64,000 nt of DNA, taken from positions 110,302,903-110,366,902 of the forward strand of contig NC_084802.1 in NCBI RefSeq assembly GCF_963169125.1, in the 5' to 3' direction. The stretch is from Humulus lupulus (lineage: Eukaryota > Streptophyta > Magnoliopsida > Rosales > Cannabaceae). Shown here in pieces: positions 1 to 10,716 of this stretch. The translations under genes and the position numbers were made by a program. Numbering within the stretch: position 1 is the stretch's first letter; every line of letters begins with the position of its first letter. The notes under the pieces are model-generated. The model had not been told where the DNA came from. It ran no database searches and saw only the letters and a program-made list of their open reading frames with translations.

Positions 1-833
1 TAGCCTTCAGTTTTGTCCTAGCTATCAAGAAGGCCAGGATCCTACACTTCTAGTGTTGAAGGTTTATCCACCGGAGCTCAGCATAAGGGCAAGGATCTAC
101 CTTCTTCCTAATCTGGAGGTCCAAAGAAACTGTGCTCATTGTCAAGGAAGTCCCTCCTCCGGGTTTGCATATGAAGGTGGGTAGATTCTTTCCTCACCAC
201 CTAGGTCCAGTATAGGCTCTAATCAGTGATATCGTGGGCCATATCAACTGGCTGGAAAAGCACGATTTGGATCAAATAGGGACCTCAGCTCCTCGGGACG
301 GGATGAACTCAGTGGCGGGGATGCAAATGACTGCAAATTTCCATCTCTACATTAAGATTTTTGGCATACTCCATACTTTTTTTAACCTTTGATTTTATTT
401 CCTTTCATAGGCGCTCCTGGCTATAATTCAAGTAGGATTCAAAATAAAAGCTGAGATGGACCAAGTTGCAAAGGAGAAGGCTAAACTAGAGGGAAAATAT
501 CACCCGCTCGAGAAGGACAATACCAAGCGTAGGGAGGGAAATTCTAAGCTCCAGGTAGAACTTGAGATAGCTCTCACAAATGAGTAGAGTGCCAAGGTGC
601 AAGCACTCAAGGTGGTTAAGGTTCGAGATAAACTTCAGACATAGGTCGAGAGCCACCAGGCCATGCTGCACTCGACTGGTGAGGATATGTTTTACCAGGT
701 CTGGTGCTTTCACCAAGACGTTGACTTCTCCTTCCTAGATGCAGAGTTGTGGGCTTGCTATCATGGCAAGTTCCAAGATCGCCTTGCCAAGAAGCCTTCG
801 AAGTTCCTAGAGACTTCAAAAGCTAGAGGTTAA
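1..833 (+). pseudogene. Relic of a Tat-type antisense accessory ORF (E0)
   Basis: The last exon runs from 411 to the TAA at 831-833. It follows a clear 3' splice site (pyrimidine-rich stretch ending TTTCATAG at 403-410). The exon encodes a lysine/glutamate-rich coiled coil with in-frame TAG stops at 585-587 and 642-644. Its end has the tail pattern FYQVWCFHQDVDFSFL, comparable to the end of the better preserved copies at 3440-6073 and 26670-28188. Upstream (about 200-345) another frame gives ALISDIVGHINWLEKHD, resembling ALMSHLSKHVDKLSESKHD near 33135-33190 in E3. The relic is therefore closer to the E3 ORF than to that of E1. Function is unknown. The window starts inside it, so its gag-pol and LTRs are not seen. 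Confidence 0.6.
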
Positions 834-1169
834 GGGAGAAGAGGATGAGCTGTCTTCCCAAGGTCGAGCTAGGACCCAGGGTTGATGAGGATCCTCCTTT
901 CTATGTTTTTTTTTTTGTTTTTTTGTTGATTTATTTTATATTGGGGATTTTTAATGCCCCTTGTAATCAGGCTGTAAAGGCCGAGACAATTTACCAATTT
1001 TGGCTTTGTTTGAGGTTAACATTCTCGTTCTATATTTACTTTTCTCGTATCTTTAAATAATTCTATTCTACCATATTATACTTGTGTTTTTTTTATATGC
1101 TTGCGCAGTTGTAGGAATTATTTTAGATCGACGAATTTTTAGAAATGTATGCTTAATAGCTTACTAGTT
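834..1169. other. AT-rich 3' flank of the E0 accessory ORF
   Basis: This is non-coding sequence with T-runs, matching in position the transcript end after the last exon of other accessory ORFs. The short ORF at 845-1060 is low-complexity, mostly T-rich codons, and is not believable as a gene. The Copia-like LTR appears to begin at 1170. Confidence 0.4.
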
Positions 1170-2005
1170 TGTGTTTGGAATAATGCCCTGAAAGCATTTG
1201 TATTGGACAATGTTTTTAATTGAAATAAATATATGGATTGAATTATTATGTATTTATTTTATATCTTATATTATTCTTGATAATATTATGTAAATATCAT
1301 AAAATTCCCACATTCGTCTATATGGTCTCAATCTCATATTGGTATGGGAGGGTCATGATTGAGATACGAACTTAAAACAATTCTTATTAAAATAACGTAA
1401 TGGAATCTTTAGATTAAATACTGCTAGTATGGTTCACTAGTATTATGAATACATGTGACCTAGATCCGGGTCACTAGTGTAGTAAGACACTAGAGGTACT
1501 TTATATATTGAGAATATATAGAACTGGACCAGATGTGTTAATTAATACTTAATTAAATACTGTTTCATAATGTTAATTAAACAAATAAATCGATGATCAT
1601 ATACAAGTTGGTCTTAATCTTGAGGTTTCTATGAACTCCTATATATGTCAATTGATCATTTGATTCATGTGTTAGGGTTTGCCAAAATGACCAGGCTAAA
1701 AACTATGGTTTTGGGGATTCGATGATATTTATGGCTGGGGACATAGTAAATAGATATGGAATCATTACCTTCTTATAGATTGAATAAGGGTTCTCTACTG
1801 GGTTAAATTTTGGAATTGAAAGGTTATTGACATCAAATTCATAAACATGTTATCAATTAACCTTCACTAGTAAAGTCAATGGTACTCTAGGAAAAAAGAA
1901 ATAATTAAAAGGGTGAAACAATAATTTTATTATCGCTTAATTATAAACCGTTAATAGAGGATTAATTTTTTGTAATGATTATATCAATGCACACTTTATG
2001 ATTAC
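1170..2005 (+). repeat. Copia-like 5' LTR, part 1 of 3 (E8)
   Basis: This AT-rich block starts TGTGTTTGGAATAATGCCCT. It ends at 2005 where E1 is inserted. Joining it with 16717-16792 and 19218-20387 gives one continuous LTR-like unit of about 2.1 kb that ends in CA and is followed by a tRNA-Met-like primer site. No second LTR copy lies in the window, so the exact left end is inferred from the TG start only. Confidence 0.5.
2001..2005. repeat. Left target-site duplication of E1 (ATTAC)
   Basis: ATTAC lies directly before the TGTTGACCC start of the E1 LTR. The same five bases follow the last base of the other LTR at 16717-16721. This is the signature of a single intact insertion. Confidence 0.9.
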
Positions 2006-2599
2006 TGTTGACCCAAGATTTGGCCAACTGACACGGAGTCAGAATATGCTTTATATGAATGAATGTGTAGAGAGAAACGTAATGACAAAAAGTAATAACA
2101 ACACGATATTTTTATAGTGGTTCGGCCCCAGGAGCTGGTAATAACCTACGTCCACTTAGATTGTTATTGATATGAGAACCAAAGGAGTGGTCAAAGAACA
2201 AGGGTTCAATGAGTTTCACTAACCTCTCAAGAACAATACAATATCACTCGGAGAATTACTATAGTTTCTAATGATTCAAAAGCCCAAAAGTCCCTTCCTT
2301 GAGCTATCTTTTGCTATTTATAGGCTCAAGGGGGATTACAAAAGATTGTTACAGATATTCTTTCCTGAATTATCGGATACTCAGGAGATTGTGTGAGTTA
2401 AATTTGGGATTTACAAAGATCTTCTCATTAATGTTGCTTTGTATGCGGAACTATCGACCAGACTGGTCGCAGGTAAGACTAGGCTGCTTACTGCTCCTAA
2501 TGCGTCTTCTGGTCGATACTCTGGCAGAGCTTTTCCAGGTGTCAGCCACGTGTCCAGGGACCACTTGCCACGTCATCAATGCTAATTTTTTGGATAACA
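2006..2599 (-). repeat. E1 3' LTR
   Basis: It is the same length as the copy at 16123-16716 and aligns without gaps. In minus orientation it starts TGTTATCC next to the purine tract and ends GGTCAACA. Each LTR carries a plus-strand string resembling a TATA region (gctatttatagg, near 2312), though the functional core promoter would be read on the minus strand. Confidence 0.93.
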
Positions 2600-2612
2600 T
2601 TTGCCCCCCGAG
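2600..2612 (-). promoter_or_regulatory. E1 polypurine tract
   Basis: The plus-strand sequence TTTGCCCCCCGAG reads CTCGGGGGGCAAA on the minus strand, directly before the 3' LTR. This is the priming site for second-strand DNA synthesis and fixes the element's orientation. The same tract recurs at the LTRs of E2 and E3 and, shortened, at E6. Confidence 0.85.
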
Positions 2613-2832
2613 TTTATTTATCATGAGCAATAAATAAACTTTTGGACGAACGACTCTTCGGTAACCCCGCCTTACGTGTCAGAACCCTTCGTGTGTTCTT
2701 GGAAAAAGTAACCTACTTCTGTCTAATCACGTCTTTTCGACTCCCCAGAGATAATTCGATGGCCATTCCGCTTCCCCATACTTCGAAAAAGGGAAACTGA
2801 TGATTACACCTTTTTAATGCCACAGACAACCT

Positions 2833-2840
2833 TATATAAT
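2833..2840 (+). promoter_or_regulatory. TATA box of the E1 antisense gene
   Basis: TATATAAT lies 234 bp inside the LTR end and upstream of a leader with a well-formed 5' splice site at 3013. E2 and E3 have TATAAATA boxes 214 and 242 bp from their LTR ends. The conserved spacing suggests a dedicated plus-strand promoter for the accessory gene. Confidence 0.55.
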
Positions 2841-3439
2841 ACCTTCGAAATCTTCCTTTTATTTTTACGTACGCCATTGTCTTCTCAAGAAACCCTAAAA
2901 AACCAGAGCTTTAATCATCCCCGGAGATCGTTTCTTCTGTACTTCCAAGGCTCAGACTGAGAGTTCCTTGATTTCCGAAGGCCCTTTTTCCATCTCCACG
3001 ATCATTTTCTTGGTAAGTTTTCGAATTCTTATGCTTCAAATTTTCGTGGTGCATGCTTCTGTATGTTGACTGTATGAGTTTATCTGCTTCTGGTTTGAGA
3101 TGATTGTGAGTAGAATTTTTTGTAGGCAAAAAAGGGTTACGAGTTAGTTTAATAGTCAAGATCATACTTTTAGGACGTAAGATCGAAGTAAAAATTCGAT
3201 CTTTAGGCTAGTTGGAAAATAGGTTTTTCCCGCCCTAAGGGGAGTTGAAAAAGCTTTCTTGAAAAACTTTTTACTTTCACCCTTTGATTCGTCTTTCAAA
3301 CTGTTCGTATGGAACACTTAGCTTTTTGTTAGAATGTTGTTGTATAAAAGCTTGGCTTTCATACTCGACCAGCGTTATTCTAAAAAGCTTTTAAAAATTC
3401 CTTATCCTCACCTCCCCATTCTTCTGTTTGCAGACATTG

Positions 3440-6073
3440 ATGCCAGATTTGTGGGGAGGTGAACGGCCCATCGACGACGACCTTCTCGCCCAGCTGCTCG
3501 AGGGCGAAGAACAACCGGCCGACCGAGTCCACGAGATTCCCTTCTCATGATCCTCCACTAGTCCTCGTCCTTCTCCTCCTCAAATGGCCCGTTCCAAATC
3601 CGTAGGCAAGAAAAGACCTGAGTCTGAAAACAATCCAAACCTTCCTCCCCAGCCTGATTCGCAGGCTAGGGCTCCCTCGACCAGTGGTCAAGAAAATCCT
3701 ATTCCTGGCCCTAATATCCAAACCAGGGCCCGCCCTCGCCATCAGAATTTGCCTGATGTCGAGTGGTATACTTCTCCGACCAGCTCAGTGACCATGCGGA
3801 TGGTTGCTAACTACTTCAGGAAATACCCTCTTACAGGGGTTTCCATTACAATTCCTGCCGCAGACCAAAGGGCTAACCTCCCTGGGGGCGTATATAGTGC
3901 CTGGTCTCGGTATCACTTAGAGGCGGGGGCTTACCTCCCTCTACATCCTTTTTATGAGGGGGTGGCCAATTATTTCGGTGTCGCCCCCTTCCAAATTACT
4001 CCAAACGGATATAGAGTGCTGGCCGCACTCTATATCTTGTATAAACTCAAGAAATGGCCAGAACCTACCCCTCACGAGGTCAACTATCTTTTGGACCTTA
4101 AATCCAACCCGCAACAATATGGAACGGGTTTCTTCCACTTCTGTCACCAGGAGACTAACCGGACGTTCCTAAGTGACACCACGCATATATCGAACGTGGG
4201 ACAGTACAGTAAGGAGTACTTCCTTACACCAGAAATAACCAGCAACAACCTTGCCTTCTCTCGAGGAGGTAAGTGCCTGTCTTTGACTGGTCGATACTTT
4301 TAATCAAGGTATCTCCTTTCATTTTTCTCAAACAGTATTTTGTCTTTCAGGCCGATGGTTACGTCCGACCCCAACACCAGACATGGTGTTGAGGTCCAAT
4401 AGACTGGCCAGGATGACAGACGCAGAAAAAACCGTCAAGTCCCTGGTTACCGATGAAAACTTGAGGCTGTCTGGCCTCCTGGCTCTCGCCATGAAACAAG
4501 AGGGTCCGTGGTAGACGATGCCACTGCCGAGGGGGTTCCCGAGCAGCAACTTCCCGCGTCCCCTCCTCGAAGGAGGCCAACGGGGGTTACAATCAGGGAG
4601 CCCACGGGCAATCCTTCCGCAGAAATGCCTTCTGCTCCCCAAGGCAAGGGGAAACAAAAGGCCAAAGAGCTAGTTGTGGACCTGGGGGAATCCTCTGATG
4701 AGAACGGTAAAATTATTTTTCTTTTAAATTGCTTGCCAATTCCCTGTCATTTGTTTGACGGGGAGGGCAACTTTACATATACTCCAAATCTAGGGCCAGA
4801 CTTCTTCATGCCAGATAGTGAGTGTGTGACTAATAGAGTCAATAGTATAGCGACCAGTAGTTGTAGCTTGGGCACTAACTTTGTGACCTTCTTTTCCGTT
4901 TTGATAAAGAGTCTTCATCTGCTTTAATCTTTACCCTTTGCATGTTTTTACTTGTGTGCAGATATGGCCACTCCCAACATCTTCGACTTATACCAGGCTG
5001 AGGAGGAAGAGGAAGTTCCTCAGCTTCGGCGAAAGTCGTCACAGAGACACAACGGCGAGACGAGCCAGGGACCTGCCAAAAAGAGTCGAATAGAAGATCC
5101 TCCTAGGGGCGTGCCAACTGGGCAAACTTCTGCTCATCCTCTGGCCCCTGCTAAGAAGGAGACTCCCCCTGCTCCAATGAACCCTCCTCCGGCTGCGCCC
5201 AGCAGGGAACAAGACAAGCGGGAAGAAACTCTTGGGGCCAGACTCTCGAGCCGTGCCGTACGAGCAGCCAAAGACCGTATTGCGCACATCGGAAAAATGA
5301 CCGTGTCAAGGATGCAATGGTTGAGGCAGAGAGTATGATGGTAGACCTAATTATGAACAGGACCCTGAACGAAATAGCCAGCTTAAGTACTTCTTTATCT
5401 TTTTGGCCTTAGTCTTTTAGTCTTTGCCACAGGTTCTAACTTTATCCTCTGTCCTCAGGCTTTGCTGTCTGCCACTACTGCTCGTACCCGCACCCAAGCC
5501 ACCATCGAACAGGCTCGGGCAAAGGCTATCAAGAGGCACCAGGTGAAGGCAGCCAAGGAACTTTCGGCTGCAGAGGCCAGGCACGCAAAAGAGTTGGAGG
5601 CGCTGGCTCAGCAGAGGGATGCCGTGGTGATAAAGCTATCAGAGGTTGAAGCTACGAAGGCAGCTATAATAAAGCAGAGGGAGGAGTATCAAGATGCCAG
5701 CCGCACCCAGTTTCGCGAAGTCAAGAGATTGGAAGGGGTGCTCAAGTCCAAGGACGATGCCATCGCCACTCTTGAGGGAAAAGTGGAGCAGCTAAAGCTC
5801 GACAACTCCAAGAATCTGGAAAGGTATAACAAGACGACGCTCTGGTGTTTTTATAACTTCTGGAAACACAATCAGGGCGCCGATTTCAGCTATCTTTCAG
5901 AAGATGTCAGGACTGCTGAGCTGGCTCGCTGCACTGCTCAACTGGCTAAAGAGGAGGCCAGAGCAAGGATCCCTGCTTCTCCAAGCCTTGCTGGTACAGA
6001 AGAAGAAAGAGCCGTTGAGGACGCGACCAATCAGAATGCTGATAAAGACCCTCCTACTCCCAATGCCTCTTGA
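3440..6073 (+). pseudogene. E1 antisense accessory gene, copy A (Transposase_28-like, intron-containing)
   Basis: Plus-strand gene opposite to gag-pol. The proposed start ATG at 3440 follows a leader intron (3013-3433, GTAAGT...TTTGCAG). The conserved start peptide GGERPIDDDLL is shared with E2 (GGERPIDEDLL). An in-frame TGA at about 3548-3550 precedes the long ORF from 3584. Introns: 4269-4350 and 4707-4961, both joining in frame, and 5383-5458, whose donor has mutated GT to TT. Exon 2 encodes a domain typical of the Pfam family 'putative gypsy type transposon' (YSAWSRYHLEAGAYLPLHPF). The last exon (5459-6073) is an alanine/glutamate-rich coiled coil ending with WKHNQGADFSYL. Frameshifts near 4505 and 5290 break it. 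Biochemical role unknown; such extra ORFs are known in Tat elements. Confidence 0.75.
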
Positions 6074-6106
6074 GCTTTTTTATTATTTTTTCTTTCTTTT
6101 GATTAT

Positions 6107-6122
6107 ACGACCCACGGGTCGT
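6107..6122. promoter_or_regulatory. Perfect 7-bp hairpin after the accessory gene (copy A)
   Basis: ACGACCC and GGGTCGT are separated by AC, 34 bp after the stop of copy A. Unit B has ATGACCC/GGGTCAT at the matching place, so pairing is kept although both arms changed. Both changes are at CpG, so deamination on the two strands is a simple alternative. Possible part of the transcript end. Confidence 0.4.
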
Positions 6123-6191
6123 GATGTAAAGACAATGCCTTTTTTGAATTTGCTGCACGGGCAGTAAACCTTTTCTTTTATTTGAACAGCT

Positions 6192-6218
6192 ACATCCAAG
6201 CAATGATGCTTGCGGTGT
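6192..6218. promoter_or_regulatory. Conserved 27-nt stem-loop downstream of the accessory gene (unit A)
   Basis: Outer arms ACATC/GGTGT and inner arms CAAGCA/TGCTTG can pair around the loop ATGA, with one bulged C. The same 27-nt structure is at 9275-9301 (unit B) and, with a changed stem, at 28332-28358 in E2. Role unknown. It lies between the integrase end and the antisense gene. Confidence 0.45.
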
Positions 6219-6769
6219 AAAAGATTACATCATGATGCTATAACATTTTCATTTATTATAACATTTGTCCATATGACCGAACTTAGCATAGTACTTTGGC
6301 TTGATTTAACAAAATATAAATTTTGAAAAATACTCTAAGTACCTTAGCATGCTTTCACTCATTTTGTTCACGTGTTTACATACCTCATGGTACGCTTTGC
6401 TATCGATGTGCCTTATATGCCCCCCAAGTGATCGAGGAGCTTTAGGTCCTTGGTTGCTTGCCTTGACCACGACCTGTTCGAACATTTCTGCTCGGGTGAA
6501 AAAGTAATACTTGTAATTCAGCAAAACAACACACGTAATGAACAAATACTTGTAAATATAAATTCACAAAGGTTGGCAAGAATGACTGGCTGCGCACAGT
6601 CCCTTATATTCTCGTATTAATAATGGACTAAACATGTCTTTACGAGTGATTCTAAAATAGAATCGTACATATATGAGCGATTAGCCATACAGCGTGGCTA
6701 ACCCTCTCTGCTAAACTTGTAAAAAAAAAATTAATACAAGCCAGTCCTTTAAAAAGGACTGTTCACTGA
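6219..6769. other. Spacer between the two convergent genes, unit A
   Basis: AT-rich non-coding sequence between the end of the antisense gene and the end of integrase, with an equivalent in unit B at 9302-9840. It contains CCCCCCAAGTG at about 6420, similar to the element's purine tract read on the other strand. I see no convincing protein-coding frame; the ORF at 6306-6545 recurs only because the region is duplicated. Confidence 0.5.
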
Positions 6770-7712
6770 TAGTACTTGCGCAGGTGTTCTCCATTCCAAT
6801 AACGTGGAACGAGATCTCTGTTTAAGCGTGCAATTTTTTAGGTGCCTGGATGAAGGACTTCTTCAATCTGGTAAGGTCCTTCCAAATTAGGTCCGAGTAC
6901 TCCAGCAGTGGGGTCGCGGGTGTTTAAGAAAACTCGTCGTAGCACCAAGTCACCGACGTTGAATTTTCTCTCTTTAACTTTGGAGTTAAAGTACCGGGCG
7001 ACTTTTTGCTGGTAAGCAGCAACTCGGAGTTGGGCTTTCTCCCGTATCTCGTCAATCGAGTCTAGGGATTCCATCATCAGTTGGCTGTTCTGGTCTTGGT
7101 CGTATGTTAAGCGTCGATGTGAGGGGGGATCTAATTCGACAGGCAACATCGCCTCATATCCGTAGGCTAAGGAAAATGGGGTATGTCCTATCGCTGTTCG
7201 GTGAAACGTTCTATACGACCAGAGGACATCAGCTAGCTGCTCTGGCCATGCTCCCTTAGCTTCTTCAAGTCTCTCCTTCGAGGTATCTTTAAGAGTTTTA
7301 TTCACGGCTTCGACCTGCCCATTTTCTTGGGGGTGTGCAACTGAAGAAAAGCTTTTGATAACTCCATGTCTTTCGCAGAAATCGGTGAATAAGTCGCTGT
7401 CAAATTTGGTTCCGTTGTCTGAAACTATCTTTCTAGGCAAGCCATATCGACAGACAATGTTCTTGATAACAAAGTCAAGAACTTCTTGGTCGTGATGGTA
7501 GCGAGCGGTTCAGCTTCGGCCCATTTGGTGAAGTAATCGACTGCTACGACTGCGTACTTTACTCCGCCTTTCCCTGTTGGTAGGGATCCAATCAAATCTA
7601 TCCCCCATACTGCAAAAGGCCACGGACTTTGCATCTGTTTTAATTCATTTGGAGCTGCTCGTGGAATCTTGGAGAACCTTTGACATTTATCGCTTCTTCG
7701 TACAAACTCCAT
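6770..7712 (-). pseudogene. pol: E1 integrase C-terminal part, copy A (duplicate)
   Basis: The minus-strand fragment begins at the last zinc-finger cysteines (RRSDKCQRF) and contains the catalytic core: WGIDLIG (first Asp), SDNGTKF (second Asp) and PQENGQVEAVNK (Glu). The C-terminal domain ends at WNGEHLRKYYQ. A frameshift after the TITTKK segment (about 7490) and a stop near 6838 break it. It lacks upstream pol sequence because it was made by the tandem duplication. It keeps the Gln codon that is a stop in copy B at 10717-10719, so the two copies decayed independently. Confidence 0.85.
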
Positions 7713-7726
7713 CGAATCATCGAATC

Positions 7727-9151
7727 CTCTGATGAAAATGGTAAAGTTATTTTGCTTTTAAGTAGCTTGCCAATTCCCTGTCATTTGTTTGACGGGGAGG
7801 GCAACTTTACATATACTCCAAATTTAGGGCCAGAGTTCTTCATGCCAGATAATGAGTGTGTGACTAATAGATTCAATAGTATATCGACCAGTAGTTGTAG
7901 CTCGGGTACTAACTTTGTGACCTTCTTTTTCGTTTTGATAGATAGTCTTCATCTGCTTTTATCTTTACCCTTTTGCATGCTTTTTCTCGTATGCAGATAT
8001 GGCCACTCCCAACGTCTTCGATCTATACAATGCTGAGGAGGAAGAAGAAGTTCCTCAGCTCCGCAGGAAGTCGTCGCTGAGACAAATTGGCGAAACAAGC
8101 CAGAGACCGGCCAAGAAAAGTCGAACAGAGGACCCTCTCAGGGACGTGCCAGCTGGGCAAACTACTATTCATCCTCCGGCCCCTACCGAGAAAGAGACTC
8201 CTCCTGTTCCAAAGATCCCTCCTCCGGCTCCAAAGAACCCTCCTCCGGCTCCAAAGAACCCTCCTCCGGCTGCGCAGCAGGGAGAAAGACAGGCGGGAAG
8301 AGACCCTTGGGGCCAAACTCTCGAGCCGTGCCGTACGAGTAGCAAAAGACCGCATTGCGTTCATCGGGAAAAATGACCGCGTCAAGGATGCTATGGTTGA
8401 GGCAGAAAATATGACAGTCGACCTGATCCTGAACAGGAGCTTGAACGAAATAGCCAGCGTAAGTACTTCTTTAATCCTTTTGGCCTTAGTCTTTTAGTCT
8501 TTGCCACAGGTTCTAACTCTTATCCTTTGTCTTCAGGCTTTGCTGTCCGCCACCACTGCTCGTACCCACACCCAGGCCACCATCGAGGAGGCTAGGGCAA
8601 AGGCCATTGAGGGGAACCAAGTGAAGGCAGCCGTGGAGCTTTCGGCTGCAGAGGCCAGGCACGCCAAGGAGTTGGAGGCGATGGTCCAACAGAGGGATGC
8701 TGCGGTGACAAAGTTGTCAGAGGCTGAAGCTGTGAAGGAAGCTGCGATAAAGTTGAGGCAGGATTATTAGGATGCCAGCCGCACCCACCTTCACGAAATC
8801 AGAAGATTGGAAGAGGTGCTCAAACCCAAGGACGAGGCCATCGCCACTCTCGAGGGCAAAGTAAAGCAGTTGGAGCTCGACAACTCCAAAAATCTGGAAA
8901 GGTATAAGAGGACGACGCTCTGATGTTTCTACAACTTCTGGAAACACAATCAGGGAGCCGACTTCAGCTATCTTTCAGAGGATATAAGGGCTGCCGAGCT
9001 GGCTCGCTGCACTGCCCAACTGGCTGAAGAGGAGGCAAGAGCGAGGATCCCTGCTTCCCCAAGTCTGGCTGGTGCTGAAGAAGAAGGGGCTGTTAAGGAT
9101 GCTGTCAACCAGAATGCTGCTAATGACCCTCCGGCTCCAAATGCCTCTTGA
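7727..9151 (+). pseudogene. E1 antisense accessory gene, copy B (5'-truncated)
   Basis: Only the 3' part is present: intron (donor near 7742, acceptor at about 7998), exon with ATPNVFDLYNAEEEEEVP, an intact GT donor at 8459 and AG acceptor at 8535-8536, then the coiled-coil exon ending at the TGA at 9149-9151. A one-base loss near 8280 shifts the frame; the TAG at 8768-8770 and TGA near 8922 interrupt the last exon. The tail WKHNQGADFSYLS is kept. It has no start exons and no promoter of its own. Confidence 0.75.
8209..8271 (+). repeat. 21-bp tandem repeat, three units, in accessory gene copy B
   Basis: Units at 8209-8229, 8230-8250 and 8251-8271, of the type CCAAAGAACCCTCCTCCGGC plus T, encode PKNPPPA. 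Unit A has a single related unit near 5176, so the repeat number changed after or during the duplication. Confidence 0.85.
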
Positions 9152-9185
9152 GCTTTTCCATTATTTTTTCTTTCCTTTTTATTAC

Positions 9186-9201
9186 ATGACCCACGGGTCA
9201 T
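9186..9201. promoter_or_regulatory. 7-bp hairpin after accessory gene copy B
   Basis: ATGACCC/GGGTCAT with the loop AC. It corresponds to 6107-6122 with one base changed in each arm, keeping the pairing. Confidence 0.4.
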
Positions 9202-9274
9202 GATGTAAAGACAATATTTTCATTTTAAACTTTACTGCACGGGCAGTAAATCTTTTTCTTTTATTTGAACAGTT

Positions 9275-9301
9275 ACATCCAAGCAGTGATGCTTGCGGTG
9301 T
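9275..9301. promoter_or_regulatory. Conserved 27-nt stem-loop, unit B
   Basis: Same fold as 6192-6218, with one change in the loop only (ATGA to GTGA). The stem is unchanged although surrounding spacer differs at several percent of positions. Confidence 0.45.
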
Positions 9302-9843
9302 AAAAGGTTGCATGATGCTATAATATTTTCATTTATTATAACATTTGTCCGTATGACCGAACTTAGCATAGTACTTTGGCATGATATAACAAAATATAAA
9401 TTTTGAAAAATACTCTAAGTACCTTAGCATGCTTTCACTCATTTTGTTCATGTGTTTACATACCTCATGGCATGCTTTGCTATCGATGTGCCTTATATGC
9501 CCCCCAAGTGATCGATGAGCTTTAGGTCCTTGGTCACTTGCCTTGACCATGACCTGTTCGAACATTCCTGTTCGTGTGCAAAAATAATACTTGTAATACA
9601 GCAAAACAACACACGTAATGAACAAATACTTGTAAATATAAATTCACAAAGGTTGGCAAGAATGACTGGTTGCGCACAGTCCCTTATAATCTCGTATTAA
9701 AAATGGACTAAACATGTCTTTACGAGTGATTCTGAAATAGAATCTTACATATACGAGCGATCAGCCATATAGCGTGGCTAACCCTCTTTGCTAAACTTGT
9801 AAAAAGAAAAATTAATACAAGCCAGTCCTTTAAGAAGAATTGT

Positions 9844-10716
9844 TCACTGATAATACTTGCGCAGGTGTTCTCCATTCCAATAGCGTGGAACGAGATCTCC
9901 ATTTAAGCGTGCAAGTTTGTAGGTGCCCGGATGAAGGACTTCTTCAATTTGGTAAGGTCCTTCCCAATTAGGTCCGAGCACTCCAGCAGTAGGGTCGCGG
10001 GTATTTAAGAAAACTCGTCGTAGCACCAAGTCTTCGACGTTGAATTTTCTTTCTTTAACTTTGGAGTTAAAGTACCGGGCGACTTTTTGTTGGTATGCAG
10101 CAACTCGGAGTTGGGCCTTCTCCCGTATTTCGTCAATCGAGTCTAGGGATTCCATCATCAGTTGGCTATTATGGTCCTGGTCGTATGTTAGACGTCGATG
10201 TGAGGGGGGATCTAATTCGACAGGCAACATCGCTTCATATCCATAGGCTAAGGAAAATGGGGTATGTCCTGTCGCTGTTCGGTGAGACGTCCTATATGAC
10301 CAGAGGACTTCAGGCAATTGCTCTGGCCACGATCCCTTAGCTTCTTCGAGCCTCTTCTTCAGGGTGTCTTTAAGAGTTTTATTCACGGCTTCGACCTGCC
10401 CATTCGCCTGGGGGTGTGCAACTGAAGAAAAGCTTTTAATGACTCCATGTCTTTTGCAGAAATCGGTGAATAAGTCGCTGTCAAACTGGGTTCCGTTGTC
10501 TGAAACTATCTTCCTAGGCAAACCATATCGACAGACAATGTTCTTGATAACAAAGTCAAGGATTTTCTTGGTCGTGATGGTAGCGAGCGGTTTAGCTTCA
10601 GCCCATTTGGTGAAGTAATCGACTGCCACGACTGTGTACTTTACTCCCCCTTTCCCTGTAGGTAGGGATCCAATCAAATCTATTCCCCATACTGCAAAAG
10701 GCCACGGACTTTGCAT
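9844..10716 (-). pseudogene. pol: E1 integrase catalytic core and C-terminus, copy B
   Basis: The frame of 290 codons carries WGIDLIG, SDNGTQFDS and PQANGQVEAVNK, the three catalytic acidic positions of a retroviral-type integrase. A C-terminal domain follows (VARYFNSKVKERKF...) ending WNGEHLRKYYQ. It is the continuation of the frame at 10719-12414, separated only by an in-frame TAG at 10717-10719. No chromodomain follows, as expected for Tat. Integrase inserts the cDNA into the host chromosome. Confidence 0.92.

Larger units (their letters stand above)
4688..7721. repeat. Internal tandem duplication of E1, unit A
   Basis: The unit covers the 3' half of the antisense gene, the spacer and the C-terminal integrase. 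It is repeated head to tail at 7722-10803. GAATCCTC occurs at both ends of the unit (4688 and about 10796) and at the junction, which suggests microhomology or template switching. The units differ by roughly 8% over about 560 bp of integrase counted by hand. Confidence 0.85.
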
